A stretch of DNA of 64,000 nt from assembly GCF_003671765.1 (NCBI RefSeq), contig NZ_QPIB01000043.1:354631-418630 (forward strand). The letters run 5' to 3'. A program made the position numbers and the translations under genes. The notes under the pieces were generated by a model. The model made no database searches. It was not told the origin of the DNA and worked only from the letters and a program-made list of their open reading frames with translations. Positions 25,111 to 33,867 of this stretch are shown piece by piece. The DNA comes from Xenophilus sp. E41. GTDB lineage: Bacteria > Pseudomonadota > Gammaproteobacteria > Burkholderiales > Burkholderiaceae_C. How positions within the stretch are numbered: the first letter of the stretch is position 1; every line of letters starts with the position of its first letter.

Positions 25111-25536
25111 ATGAAGGTCAAACACAAATTCGAGTCGACGCAGCCGGACGATCCTGATTACCCCGAGCTGGTCAACGCCTCGAACTGGAACGAGGATCAC
25201 GACGTAGTCGAGGATGTTTCCGCCCTGGCCATTGCTTCCGGTGTGGTCGATATCGATTGCGAGGGTGGAGACTTTCGCACGCTGCTCCTGACGGCCAATG
25301 TGACGGGGATCACGTTTTCCAATCTGCCAGCGCCGGGCGAAGGACGATCGATCGCGATCCGGATCAAGCAGGACAGCACCGGCGGGCGCACGGTCGCGCT
25401 GCCGTCGTCGTTCAAGAAGATGGGCGCAAGCGAGGCGGCGGTGCAGTCGGCGGCGAACGCGATCACCATCCTCACGCTGATGACCTTTGATCAGGGCGTG
25501 CGCTGGGAATACAGCATGTGTGCGGGGGCGGCGTGA
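25111..25536 (+). CDS. tail-fibre-like protein (141 aa)
   Basis: The N-terminus carries YPELVNASNWNEDHDV, a common motif at the start of tail-fibre and appendage proteins, followed by a beta-rich region (GDFRTLLLTANVTGITFSNL). It is likely a small tail-tip appendage. It overlaps the next gene by 4 bp (GTGA). Confidence 0.65.
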   Translation: MKVKHKFESTQPDDPDYPELVNASNWNEDHDVVEDVSALAIASGVVDIDCEGGDFRTLLLTANVTGITFSNLPAPGEGRSIAIRIKQDSTGGRTVALPSSFKKMGASEAAVQSAANAITILTLMTFDQGVRWEYSMCAGAA

Positions 25537-26954
25537 GCATTCGAGCGGCAATTGCGGTGCTGCTCGCAAGCGGGGCGCCCGAAGTCGTCGACGCGCCGCA
25601 TTGGAGCGCAACCGACAAGGACGCAGCGGTCACGGTATCGCCCGACGGCCGCACGGCTTACCGCAGCGCCACGGGCAACGGGCATGCGCTTGTGCGCGCG
25701 GTACAGGGGCGCTCGTCGGGCAAGTTCTATGTGGAGTTCGCGACGCCTGTCGAGCGCGGCAACGTGCCTGGCGGGGGCATCACGGCGGGCATTGTGCGTG
25801 CGGATTACCCGCTGTCGTCGTCGCCTGGCGAGGCGGCGAATGGGTTCGGCGTGCAATACCGCCGATGGCTGTCGGACTCGGATTCGATCTGGACCTACCA
25901 AAACGCGGCCACGGGCGGGGATAGCGGCGTCACTGCCATTCCGTGGGCTGGGTGGTTGGGTGTCGCTGTCGATATCGACAACCAGCGCATATGGTGGATC
26001 GCCGATGGTGTTTGGGCGGGCGGTAAGAATCCGAAGTCGCACCCGACTAATCCGTGGACCGCATCGCTGGGCGTCGGCACTTTTCATGCGGGGCAATCGT
26101 GCTACTACACCCATACGTCGTATCCGACGCTGGAGGGCATGCTGCGCGTCAGTGCCTCGGAAATGAACATGGGCGTCGACGCATTTCAGCCGGGCGGCGT
26201 GTTGGAGGGGTTCCTGCCGTGGGATGGCGCAGCGATTCCCGATCCTGTCCCTGTCACGCCTGCGGATGATCCGGACGCAGACAAGCGAAAGCTGATCCTC
26301 ACCTTCGACGCGGCAGGATCGCCGGACTTCACGGACAGCAGTCCGGCCGGGCGGACCGTTACGAACAATGGCGGTGTGACGCAGCGCTACGGCATTCGCA
26401 AGTGGGGCCAAAGCTCGGCGTATTTCCGTGGCTATTCGCAGTCGCTCGGCATGGCCGATTCGGACGATTGGGACATTGGCGCGGGTGAGTTCGGCATCGA
26501 GGGATGGTTTTATTTCGTCGACGATCCGGCGTCGTGGGGTGGTGATCCGGGGATGTACTTCATCAGTCAGGGGATCGCGCCGGTGAGTTCTCGATCCTTC
26601 GGCCTCGGACTGTTCGGTGCGTCCCTGGCGAGCTGCACCATGCAATTTGAGATCCTGAGCGGGTCGGCGAGGCATCAATGCATAGCGACAGGCGTCAACA
26701 TCACAAAAGGCGCATGGCACTACATCGCCGCAACGCGGCAGGGCAACACTTTGCGCTTGGGCCTCGATGGCGTACAGATCGCGACGCAGGACGTCACGGG
26801 CGTGACGGCGAACGCCAGCGATCGGCCGCTGCTGGTGGGCGCGTTCGAGGATGCGACGTACCAATACGCGATGCGCGGCTTTATCGACATGCTGCGGTTT
26901 ACCAAGGGCGTGAGCGTGTCCGTCGACGTGGTGCCGACTCTGCCGTTCGCGTGA
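25533..26954 (+). CDS. tail fibre with SPRY-like and LamG-like domains
   Basis: The 473-residue product (GTG start overlapping the upstream stop) has an N-terminal SPRY-like region (GKFYVEFATPVERGN ... GDSGVTAIPWAGWLGVAVDI ... IWWIADGVWAGG, about 60-190) and a C-terminal concanavalin/LamG-like domain (FGIEGWFYFV ... AWHYIAATRQGNTLRLGLDG, about 300-460). Both folds bind glycans or proteins, so the protein is a probable receptor-binding tail component. Host range is not predictable from this. Confidence 0.75.
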   Translation: MSIRAAIAVLLASGAPEVVDAPHWSATDKDAAVTVSPDGRTAYRSATGNGHALVRAVQGRSSGKFYVEFATPVERGNVPGGGITAGIVRADYPLSSSPGEAANGFGVQYRRWLSDSDSIWTYQNAATGGDSGVTAIPWAGWLGVAVDIDNQRIWWIADGVWAGGKNPKSHPTNPWTASLGVGTFHAGQSCYYTHTSYPTLEGMLRVSASEMNMGVDAFQPGGVLEGFLPWDGAAIPDPVPVTPADDPDADKRKLILTFDAAGSPDFTDSSPAGRTVTNNGGVTQRYGIRKWGQSSAYFRGYSQSLGMADSDDWDIGAGEFGIEGWFYFVDDPASWGGDPGMYFISQGIAPVSSRSFGLGLFGASLASCTMQFEILSGSARHQCIATGVNITKGAWHYIAATRQGNTLRLGLDGVQIATQDVTGVTANASDRPLLVGAFEDATYQYAMRGFIDMLRFTKGVSVSVDVVPTLPFA

Positions 26955-26958
26955 GGTC

Positions 26959-28821
26959 ATGGCAGGTTCGGCCGCATTCAGCTGGCGTTCCTTCGATGGT
27001 GGCGCGTTCGTTGCCGACGAGGCGGCGCCGCGCGTCGCGTTTTCTGGGGCCTTCGCGCGCGCTGCGTTCGTGTCTCGGGGTCTGCCGCCCAGCGGCGTGC
27101 GGGCGTTCGCTGGGGGCGCGTTCGCGCGTGCCGCTTTCAACGCGATGGATAACGCGCCCCTGGTGGAAGTGCCGGGGGTGGACGTCACTTTCGTGGGCCT
27201 CTACCCGGTGCCCGGGTTGTCCGTCGAGATCGGCTACGTCAGCGGGGCCGCGCGGCCGCTCGTGGGCACGTTTCGATCGCCTTTCGAGCAGGCGACGCCG
27301 GTCGAGCCCGGATGGCAAACCAGCATGCGGGGGGCGGCTCGGGTGCGCGGCGTGGTGCGCAGCGCGTTCGAGCAGGGCGTGCCAGTCGACATCGGGGCGT
27401 CGAGTGGTTGGGAAGATGCCCAGCGCTTCGCGGGCGACGCGGCGGGGCGGTATCAGCGCGCGCTGCGCATGCCGCCATTGGGCGCGGTGTCGTCCTGGCA
27501 GGAGGGACTGCACCAGCTGCGCGCGGTGGCGTCGCGTTCTCAGCGTGGGGTGCGCTTGCCCGAGCTGTTCAGCAGGATCGCATTTCAGCAGGGCGTCGCC
27601 ACGCGCAGCAGCAAGCGCGGGGCCTATGAGGAGGCGCTGCCCGTTCGAGTCGGCGCGTCGTTTTTTTTCCAGATCGGCCGGCGCCTGGTTCAAATCGAGA
27701 CGGCGCGCTATCAGGACGCGATTCCCGCGCGCGCCGGAGTCAGCGAGCATCCCGTCAATCCGCCCGGGCCGGTGGATCCTGAGCCTGGCGAAACCGTCGT
27801 TGTACCCGTCCGAAGGGCATACCTCGTGCAGAACTCAATCGTCTTGACCCGCGTCGATGGCGGCGAACTCATCCCCGCGAGCAGTTTCGCGATGAGCATC
27901 GACGCCGACTCCTGGACCTGGCAATGGTCCGCCACGCTGCCCGGCAGCGCGCTCCCACTCGTCGCAAGTGCGGACGGACAGCCTGTTGATGTGATCGCAT
28001 CCATCAACGGCGTGGCCTATCGTCTGTGCGTCGAGCGGTTCAGCCGTGAGCGGCGCTTCGCAAAGTCCGACGTGCGGGTCAGCGGCCGCGGGCGAGCGGC
28101 AATCCTGGATGCGCCTTACTCGCCAGTGCTCAACCACGTTGGCGACAGCGACATGACGATCGCGCAGTTGCTTGAGAAGGTCTTGACGATCAACGGTTCA
28201 GGAATCGGGTGGTCGGTTGAATTCGGTATCGAAGACTGGTTTGTCCCCGGCGGCACCTGGGCGTTACAAGGCACCTACATCGCGGGCCTTCTCGACATAG
28301 CGGGGGCCGCTGGCGCCATCATCCAGCCACATCGCACCGATGCCGCAGTGCGGATCCTTCCGCGCTACCCCGCTGCGCCTTGGGCATGGGCCGACGTCAC
28401 GCCGGACTTTCAACTTCCGGCGGCGGCAGTCGCTGTCGAAGCCATCGAATGGATTGACCGCCCGGCCTACAACCGAGTGTTCGCACTCGGCACTACCTCA
28501 GCTGGTGTCGCCGGCCAGGTGACGCGCGCGGGCACGGCCGGCGATCAGCTCGCGCCTCAGGTGACGCATAGCCTGATGACGGATGTGGTTGGCGTGCGGC
28601 AACGCGGGCTGCCCGAACTTGCAAACACCGGCCGCCAGGCCCAAGTGGCGTTGCGGCTGCAGGTGCTCCCCGAGACGGGAGTCATCGTGCCTGGACAGTT
28701 CGTCCGCTACGTCGACGGGAGCGAGAGCCGCCTGGGTCTGGTGCGCAGCACTTCCCTGGATTGGCAGCGGCCTTCGCTGCGCCAGTCGATCACCCTCGAA
28801 ACCCATCTGGCGGAGGCCTGA
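26959..28821 (+). CDS. large tail-tip/baseplate protein (620 aa)
   Basis: The N-terminal 280 residues hold loosely repeated units of the kind AxSWRSFDGGAFV and FExGVPVxIG that look like tandem structural repeats. The C-terminal 330 residues (VLTRVDGGELIPASSFAMSI, then WTWQWSATLPGSALPL, then VTHSLMTDVVGVRQRG) resemble siphovirus tail-tip or central fibre proteins. No catalytic motif is visible. It follows the fibre gene by 4 bp and precedes a small gene by 3 bp. Confidence 0.65.
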   Translation: MAGSAAFSWRSFDGGAFVADEAAPRVAFSGAFARAAFVSRGLPPSGVRAFAGGAFARAAFNAMDNAPLVEVPGVDVTFVGLYPVPGLSVEIGYVSGAARPLVGTFRSPFEQATPVEPGWQTSMRGAARVRGVVRSAFEQGVPVDIGASSGWEDAQRFAGDAAGRYQRALRMPPLGAVSSWQEGLHQLRAVASRSQRGVRLPELFSRIAFQQGVATRSSKRGAYEEALPVRVGASFFFQIGRRLVQIETARYQDAIPARAGVSEHPVNPPGPVDPEPGETVVVPVRRAYLVQNSIVLTRVDGGELIPASSFAMSIDADSWTWQWSATLPGSALPLVASADGQPVDVIASINGVAYRLCVERFSRERRFAKSDVRVSGRGRAAILDAPYSPVLNHVGDSDMTIAQLLEKVLTINGSGIGWSVEFGIEDWFVPGGTWALQGTYIAGLLDIAGAAGAIIQPHRTDAAVRILPRYPAAPWAWADVTPDFQLPAAAVAVEAIEWIDRPAYNRVFALGTTSAGVAGQVTRAGTAGDQLAPQVTHSLMTDVVGVRQRGLPELANTGRQAQVALRLQVLPETGVIVPGQFVRYVDGSESRLGLVRSTSLDWQRPSLRQSITLETHLAEA

Positions 28822-28824
28822 TTC

Positions 28825-29049
28825 ATGGCGAAGAACCTTTATCGCGCCTTCTTGAATTTGCTGCCACCGCGGGACCTGCAGATCGCCGAAGTGATTGCGG
28901 TCGACGGCGACCTGGCCACGCTTCAGCTCGTAGGCGGCGGCGTCGTGACTGCTCGAGGCGCGGCGACGCCAGGGCAGAAGGTGTTCGTGCGCGATGGCCT
29001 TATCGAGGCGCAGGCGCCAGACCTTCCAATCGTGACGGTGGAGGTGTGA
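28825..29049 (+). CDS. small hypothetical tail-operon protein (74 aa)
   Basis: A 74-residue protein with beta-rich LATLQLVGGGVVTARG and KVFVRDGLIEAQAP, resembling an OB-fold or barrel. It closes the tail operon. Function unknown. Confidence 0.6.
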   Translation: MAKNLYRAFLNLLPPRDLQIAEVIAVDGDLATLQLVGGGVVTARGAATPGQKVFVRDGLIEAQAPDLPIVTVEV

Positions 29050-29051
29050 GC

Positions 29052-29525
29052 ATGCGCAGCGCACAGGAGATCTCCAACTGGGGCGACCTCGAGGTGCTGG
29101 GCAAGCACCACATCAGCACGTTGCCGCGCTACTGGATCACGCGCCTGTTCGTGGCGTGTTCGACGGTGGCCACCATCCTCGTGATCTGGTGGGAGCCGGA
29201 GGCGCTCACGCATCGTCTCATCTCGCAGAGCGGCGCACAGGGCTGGTGGCTCGTTGGACTGCTGGCCTGCGTCGCGGTGCTCGGCGTCGCTGATGTGATC
29301 GTGAACGACATCCTGCCCGACCGCATCTCGATCGCCTGGGTGAAGCGCCGCAGGCACTTCGTCTACATCGGGCTGGCCATGGGCCTGATGTCCATGACGT
29401 TCGTCTTCGTGGCCGGCGACGGCGGCTGGTTCCGGCCGCTGGTGCTGCCGTTCTGGGTCGACGCCTTCTTCGCGGCCCTTGTGGCCTTCCTCGACCTCTT
29501 TCAGCGGCACCGCCTCCGGACATGA
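29052..29525 (+). CDS. membrane protein, probable holin-type lysis protein
   Basis: The 157-residue product has about four membrane segments (about 30-50, 65-90, 105-125, 130-150) and lies just before another membrane protein and the endolysin. ATG 29052 is the first start in frame. A holin or antiholin role is inferred from position and topology. Confidence 0.55.
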   Translation: MRSAQEISNWGDLEVLGKHHISTLPRYWITRLFVACSTVATILVIWWEPEALTHRLISQSGAQGWWLVGLLACVAVLGVADVIVNDILPDRISIAWVKRRRHFVYIGLAMGLMSMTFVFVAGDGGWFRPLVLPFWVDAFFAALVAFLDLFQRHRLRT

Positions 29526-29998
29526 TGCAAGACCTTCAACGACGTCTCACCACCCAGCCCAGCCAGCAACTCACGGCACCGAAGCTGCGGCGGATCATCT
29601 GGGGCCTGATCGCCGGCATGTGGCTGCCCTGGCCGGCCGTGGCGGCGGTGATGGCCGCCACGGCAGACGATCCGCTGAACATCCCGCCGGTGCTGCTCCT
29701 GCTGGCGCTGGTCATCTCCAGTCTCGCCGGCGCGACGGCGCTCCTGATGCGGATCGACCGGGAGCTGTCGGCGGCGCCGGACAAGCCGCTGCCGCGCCCC
29801 TGGCTGATGTGCGCGTCGCACATGGCCGGCTCTTGGCTTGCCGGCACGCTGGCCTTCATCGTCGGACGACAGGGCTCGCTCGATGTGTGGACCACGTTGG
29901 GCCTTGTGCTCACCGCCAGCTTCATCGGCGCCAAGTTCATCGAATCCATGGCCGAGCGCTACATGCCCGGCCGGCTCAACCCTGGAGGACAGCCATGA
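29522..29998 (+). CDS. membrane protein, probable holin/antiholin
   Basis: The 158-residue product has about four hydrophobic segments (ending LGLVLTASFIGAKFIESMAE) and overlaps both neighbours by 4 bp. Position directly upstream of the endolysin supports a lysis role. The family is not recognised. Confidence 0.55.
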   Translation: MMQDLQRRLTTQPSQQLTAPKLRRIIWGLIAGMWLPWPAVAAVMAATADDPLNIPPVLLLLALVISSLAGATALLMRIDRELSAAPDKPLPRPWLMCASHMAGSWLAGTLAFIVGRQGSLDVWTTLGLVLTASFIGAKFIESMAERYMPGRLNPGGQP

Positions 29999-30510
29999 CT
30001 TTCGACGAAGCACTCGACCGGTTGATCGGTCACGAGGCCGGATACAGCGACGATCCGCGAGACCCGGGCAACTGGACTGGCGGTCGGCCCAATGTCGGCG
30101 CCCTCAAGGGCACGAAGTTCGGCATCGCCGCCAACACGTATCCCGACCTGGACATCAAGAATCTGACGCTCGATCAGGCGAAGTCGATCTACCGCCGCGA
30201 CTGGTGGGACAAAATCGGTGCCGATGAAATCGACCCGGCGATCGTCTTTCAGATGTGGGACTTCGCCGTCAACGCCAGCATGGGCACAGCGAAGCGACAA
30301 CTGCAGCGCGTTGTCGGCGTTGCGGAGGACGGCGTCTTCGGCCCTCGCACCCTTGCCGCCATCAAGGCGATGGACAAGAACGACGTGCTGATGCGATTCA
30401 ATGCGGCGCGCTTGCGCTACTACACCAGCCTGAGCACCTGGGGCACTTACGGGAAGGGCTGGACCAATCGAGTTGCCTGTCAACTCGAATACGCTGCACA
30501 GGACAACTGA
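29995..30510 (+). CDS. endolysin (glycoside hydrolase 108, peptidoglycan binding)
   Basis: The 171-residue product starts MTFDEALDRLIGHEAGYSDD, the GH108 signature with catalytic Glu14, and has the later motif VFGPRTLAAIKAMD of a peptidoglycan-binding fold. It would cleave the glycan strands to lyse the host. Overlaps the upstream holin-like gene by 4 bp and is 2 bp from the next. Confidence 0.92.
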   Translation: MTFDEALDRLIGHEAGYSDDPRDPGNWTGGRPNVGALKGTKFGIAANTYPDLDIKNLTLDQAKSIYRRDWWDKIGADEIDPAIVFQMWDFAVNASMGTAKRQLQRVVGVAEDGVFGPRTLAAIKAMDKNDVLMRFNAARLRYYTSLSTWGTYGKGWTNRVACQLEYAAQDN

Positions 30511-30512
30511 CC

Positions 30513-31073
30513 ATGGCCGACTTCGACTGGAAATCAGCCCTGCAGGCGGTGGCACCCGGCCTGGCCAGCGCTTTCGGGGGGCCACTTGTCGGCGCCGCAG
30601 TGAAGGTGATCGGCGACAAGCTGCTCGGCAACCCGAACGCCTCTCAGGCAGATGTCGAGGAGGCGCTGAGCGGTGGCCTGAGCGGTGAGCAGGTCGTGGC
30701 CCTGCGCGAGGCAGAAAACACCTTCAAGCTGGAAATGGAGCGCATCGACGCCCAGCGCGACCAAGCGTCGCTGGCCGACGCGCAGAACGCCCGGCAGCAA
30801 ACTGTCGCGCTGGCCCAGGCGGGCAGCAACATTGCTTGGGCGCCGGTGGTCATCAGCACCATCATCACGCTCGGCTTTTTCGCTTGCGTGGTCCTGCTGT
30901 TCGTGATCGACCGCGCGTGGGACGAACGGCAAGCCAACCTGCTCAACACGCTGTTCGGCGGGCTGCTGCTGGGCTTCGGGCAGGTGTGCAACTACTGGCT
31001 GGGCTCTTCGGCTGGGAGCAAGCGCAGCGGCGACGCCGTGCGCAAGTTGGCCGAAATCCGAGCCGCCAAGTAG
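30513..31073 (+). CDS. holin-like membrane protein (186 aa)
   Basis: Soluble helical N-terminal half (ASQADVEEALSGGLSGEQVV, then charged helix LREAENTFKLEMERIDAQRD), then two or three membrane spans (APVVISTIITLGFFACVVLL, NTLFGGLLLGFGQVCNYWLG). Proteins with this layout are annotated as 3TM-type holins in related prophages. It lies directly after the endolysin. Confidence 0.65.
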   Translation: MADFDWKSALQAVAPGLASAFGGPLVGAAVKVIGDKLLGNPNASQADVEEALSGGLSGEQVVALREAENTFKLEMERIDAQRDQASLADAQNARQQTVALAQAGSNIAWAPVVISTIITLGFFACVVLLFVIDRAWDERQANLLNTLFGGLLLGFGQVCNYWLGSSAGSKRSGDAVRKLAEIRAAK

Positions 31074-31215
31074 TTTCGCGGGACCCGTCGCTAAACTTCG
31101 GGCGCTCGAGCATTCGCCCGACCGTGCGCAACGCTGCACCCGGCTGTCCATGGACGGCTGCCCGCTCTCGCAAAGCGATCGGGGACTCAAAGACCTACCT
31201 TTGGAGTTCCTCGAA

Positions 31216-31479
31216 ATGGCTACTCGCAAACAAAAGCACCGACGATTCGCTGCTCTAGAGCAGCGGGGCCTCTGTATCTATTGCTGCCGACCAATGGGGC
31301 GCGACGCAACTGCCGAGCACCTTCGCCCAAGGTGCAGTGGCGGGACCGACCGCAGATCGAACATCGCAGCCGCCTGTCACGCGTGCAATCAGGCTCGCCA
31401 CTCACGCTCGGATTGGGCCAGTTTGTCGCCGAGCGAATTCGGGTTTCTGCGTTTGCTTGAGGCAGAAGCCGGCTATTGA
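31216..31479 (+). CDS. HNH endonuclease (87 aa)
   Basis: The product has Cys-x2-Cys (CIYCCRPM), AEHLRPRCSGGTDRRSNIA and ACHACNQARH, the pattern of a zinc-binding HNH nuclease. Many phages encode an HNH enzyme next to the terminase for DNA packaging; here no terminase is nearby, so it may be a displaced moron or a remnant of that module. ATG 31216 is preferred over 31150, which adds an unusual leader. Confidence 0.75.
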   Translation: MATRKQKHRRFAALEQRGLCIYCCRPMGRDATAEHLRPRCSGGTDRRSNIAAACHACNQARHSRSDWASLSPSEFGFLRLLEAEAGY

Positions 31480-31486
31480 CGGGCCG

Positions 31487-31732
31487 TCAGGGCAAGTACT
31501 CGGCCCTGATGTGCTCGCCGGCATTGCCGCCAGCCTCGCCGTCGCCGTAGCGGTCCCCGACGCGGGCGCAGCGGTCGACCAGCGCTGCGGCAAAGTCGAT
31601 CAGGTTCTGGTCGAGCTTGTCGCCTGGTCGTACCAGGCCAGTCTGCACAGCCAGCTCGGTGTAGACGCCGATCGGGTCGGCAGGGGCGGGGGCAGGCCCC
31701 ACAGGGTCGTCGTCTTCGTTCTCCATCGGCAC
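31487..31732 (-). CDS. small acidic hypothetical protein (81 aa)
   Basis: An acidic 81-residue protein (MENEDDD near the N-terminus and VYTELAVQTGLVRPGDKLDQ). It is divergent from the SRAP gene. Family unknown. Met3 is an equally good start. Confidence 0.55.
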   Translation of the reverse strand: MPMENEDDDPVGPAPAPADPIGVYTELAVQTGLVRPGDKLDQNLIDFAAALVDRCARVGDRYGDGEAGGNAGEHIRAEYLP

Positions 31733-31760
31733 ATGCTACTCCGCTGGCATCATGGCGCCC

Positions 31761-32495
31761 ATGTGCACCCGCTACATCCCTCCCGAGATGCGCGAGCTCG
31801 AGGACTTCTGGCAGCTCGGCGCCGGCAAGCGCATGCCGCCCGGGCTGTTCAAGGCGCGCGAGCTGTTCCCGCTGGCCACTGGTCCGATCGTGCGCCTGGA
31901 CGGCGATGGTGAGCGCACGGCACAGCTGGCGCAGTGGGGAATGATCCCTCCTGACAGCGAGACGCGGATCCCGATGAGCCGCTCGCGCGGCCCGGGCGAC
32001 AAGCCCAAGCGCATCAGCACCGTGAACGCCCGGCAGGAAACGCTCGCCAGTCGGCCGACCTACCGCGACGCCTGGAAGCGCGGCCAGCGCTGCATCGTGC
32101 CGGCCCGTCTGTTCTTCGAGCCCAACTGGGAGACCGGCGCGAACGTCTGGTGGCGTTTCCTGCGGGCCGATGGCCAGCCGTGGAGCGTCGCCGGGCTGTG
32201 GAGCGAGTGGACGGACCCGGCGACGGGCGAGGTCGTGCCCAGCTACACGATGGTGACCGTCAACGCCGACGCGCACCCGCTGATGACGCGCATGCACAAG
32301 CCGGATCCCCGGCTCGGGGCCGACAAGCAGGACAAGCGCAGCCTGGTGCTGCTGGAGCAGGTCGACGTAGACCAGTGGCTCCGCGGCACGATCGAGGAGG
32401 CGAGGGTGCTCATCAAGCTGACGCCAGCTGAAGAATTCGACGCCGCGCCCGCCGACCCGCCGGCTGCCAAGGCCGAGGCCGCCGACCTCTTCTAG
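31761..32495 (+). CDS. SRAP/HMCES-like protein
   Basis: The 244-residue product starts MCTRYIPPE, giving catalytic Cys2 after Met removal, and shows the SRAP features STVNARQET, a Glu in ARLFFEPNW and HPLMTRMHK. This family covalently traps abasic sites in single-stranded DNA and is SOS-linked in bacteria (YedK). It can protect phage DNA during replication. ATG 31761 is required to place Cys at position 2; the first in-frame ATG (31752) would not. Confidence 0.9.
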   Translation: MCTRYIPPEMRELEDFWQLGAGKRMPPGLFKARELFPLATGPIVRLDGDGERTAQLAQWGMIPPDSETRIPMSRSRGPGDKPKRISTVNARQETLASRPTYRDAWKRGQRCIVPARLFFEPNWETGANVWWRFLRADGQPWSVAGLWSEWTDPATGEVVPSYTMVTVNADAHPLMTRMHKPDPRLGADKQDKRSLVLLEQVDVDQWLRGTIEEARVLIKLTPAEEFDAAPADPPAAKAEAADLF

Positions 32496-32824
32496 ACATC
32501 GCCGACGCTGAGGTCGTCGAGCACGACCGAGTCGAAGACCGGCACGCACCACCATATCTGCGCGTACATGTCATACGCCGCCTTCCGGCCGGCCCGGCGG
32601 GGGATCAACTCGGTGCCTTCCAGCAACACGCCCCGGGCCTTAATCGTGATAGTCACGGCATCCATCGCGGGCAGCAGGTAGCGGCCGGTCTCCGGATGAC
32701 TGACCACCGCGCCGTAGCGGCTCATCAGGCGCAGGCGCAGCTCGCCGATGCGCGGGCTCTTGCGCACCTCGTCCTTGGGGCGGGACAGGCCCTTGCTGTT
32801 GGCGAAATAGACCTTGCAGAGCAC
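32492..32824 (-). CDS. SOS-controlled hypothetical protein (110 aa)
   Basis: A 110-residue protein with KVYFANSKGLSRPKDEVR at the N-terminus and an Ile/Val-rich C-terminus. It overlaps the SRAP gene end by 4 bp (convergent). Its GTG start is covered by a CTGT-N8-ACAG LexA-type box, so transcription could be leaderless or the true start lies further inside (Met34, 32725). No family is recognised, but SOS control and the SRAP neighbour suggest a role in DNA damage tolerance. Confidence 0.6.
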   Translation of the reverse strand: MLCKVYFANSKGLSRPKDEVRKSPRIGELRLRLMSRYGAVVSHPETGRYLLPAMDAVTITIKARGVLLEGTELIPRRAGRKAAYDMYAQIWWCVPVFDSVVLDDLSVGDV

Positions 32825-32839
32825 TGTATGAGAATACAG
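32824..32839. promoter_or_regulatory. LexA-type SOS box CTGT-N8-ACAG
   Basis: The 16-bp site CTGTATGAGAATACAG has perfect CTGT/ACAG arms with the A/T-rich centre of LexA operators. On the minus strand it contains TATTCT, a usable -10. It covers the start of the leftward gene at 32824. LexA binding is inferred from sequence match only. Confidence 0.65.
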
Positions 32840-33021
32840 TGATTGCGTGCGTTAGTCCCATGACGTGGCCGCCAAAGCTCGGCAATCTGACCAAGGTAGC
32901 AGGAGCATTCGGCGCGGAGATGGCGACGAAATTTGATGCAACGATCGAGGCCTAAACCAGCCCCTTTTCGAACTTCCGCCTGCGGGACACGAGCGAAATA
33001 TCAGTTTCGCTCACACAGCCA

Positions 33022-33414
33022 CTACAGCTTCACGCATCTGCAGACGTAGTACTTGCCGGCAGCGTCGTACACCATGCGGCAAGCCGTGATTGCGCTGCAG
33101 CCGCTCATTCCACAAACTGTAGGGCTCAGCTGCTCACAACTGAATGTATGAGTGTCGTCAGCCAGATCACCCAGTGCGGCGCTGACACGCTGAAAATCGC
33201 TCTCTGTGCCTGCCACCCAGCGCTGCACCCCGGACTCATCAGCCAACTTGTACCCGTAGCGGGATGGTGGTAGCGACCGGTCCACAGGGACGGTCGAATC
33301 CGGAAGGTCTTCGCCGTGCTCGAAGATTTGTAGACCATTGTGGCTTCGCATGCGATCCTCCATTGCGCCAATGCAGTGCTTGAGATTCTGCAAAAGCTCG
33401 GAGACCGCAGCCAT
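33022..33414 (-). CDS. Cys-rich hypothetical protein (130 aa)
   Basis: The 130-residue product from ATG 33414 has a helical first third and a Cys-rich end (FSCEQLSPTVCGMSGCSAI, then KYYVCRCVKL) that could form a metal site. Longer starts to 33528 are possible. Composition is lower in GC than the phage core. No family is recognised. Confidence 0.5.
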   Translation of the reverse strand: MAAVSELLQNLKHCIGAMEDRMRSHNGLQIFEHGEDLPDSTVPVDRSLPPSRYGYKLADESGVQRWVAGTESDFQRVSAALGDLADDTHTFSCEQLSPTVCGMSGCSAITACRMVYDAAGKYYVCRCVKL

Positions 33415-33485
33415 ACCACCAAAGCTGTACGCCGCGCGGTACTGCTGGATATTTGGCAACTGCCAAATGAGCCGCCAAAAAAGAA

Positions 33486-33520
33486 AATGCCCCGCTATCG
33501 CTGTGATAGCAGGGCATTCA
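33486..33520. terminator. possible terminator/inverted repeat
   Basis: AATGCCC-(C)-GCTATC pairs with GATAGC-A-GGGCATT around a 5-nt loop. It lies upstream of the 33022-33414 gene and the remnant tRNA; no long T-run follows on the plus strand. It may end transcripts on either strand. Confidence 0.45.
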
Positions 33521-33539
33521 AGAACCACGAGGGTTTGAT

Positions 33540-33597
33540 TGGCTCCCCGACCTGGGCTCGAATCAGGGACCTATGGATTGACAGTCCGGTGCTCGCC
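33540..33597 (-). pseudogene. tRNA-like 3' fragment (tRNA-Asn-derived, anticodon position GUC)
   Basis: Reading the minus strand, GACTGTCAATCC forms an anticodon arm with loop CTGTCAA, and GATTCGAGCCCAGG plus TCGGGGAGCCA form a T arm and CCA end. Bacterial tRNA-Asn(GUU) carries a similar GACTGTTAATCC segment. The acceptor 5' half and D arm are degenerate, so it cannot be a working tRNA. It is probably an old attachment-site remnant, and its plus-strand translation gives a known type of spurious ORF. Confidence 0.5.
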
Positions 33598-33867
33598 TGA
33601 CGGCGAAACTGATAATCGTCTACACGGGTGGCGGGTAGGCGCGCCGGCGGCAGCTTCCCAGCAGAGTCGTCGGCAAGACTTCAGGCAGGACCGATGGCGG
33701 CCGTTCCCGACTTGCGGCGCCTTCTGGAGTGCCGCAATGGCCCGCGCGCCGCGCTAGTTGCTAGGCAGCGTGGCTCCAGAGCGAACACTCTCAATCCTTG
33801 GTAGGAACCCCTGTCACACACTGTTCCAAAGCAGCTACATTCGTTGCAATCGATCGCAAAGGAATGT
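33598..33867. other. non-coding stretch before the low-GC cassette
   Basis: No gene, repeat or clear promoter is seen. The composition shifts from G/C-rich to A/T-richer towards 33780, marking the left boundary of the cassette that follows. Confidence 0.5.

Noticed and set aside
32860..32955. 31-codon plus-strand frame after the LexA box
   Set aside because: Short, no ribosome site, no conserved pattern; LexA box direction fits the leftward gene better.
33539..33757. Plus-strand 72-codon frame over the tRNA-like remnant
   Set aside because: It is the spurious translation often seen opposite tRNA 3' ends (APRPGLESGTYG-like), not a gene.
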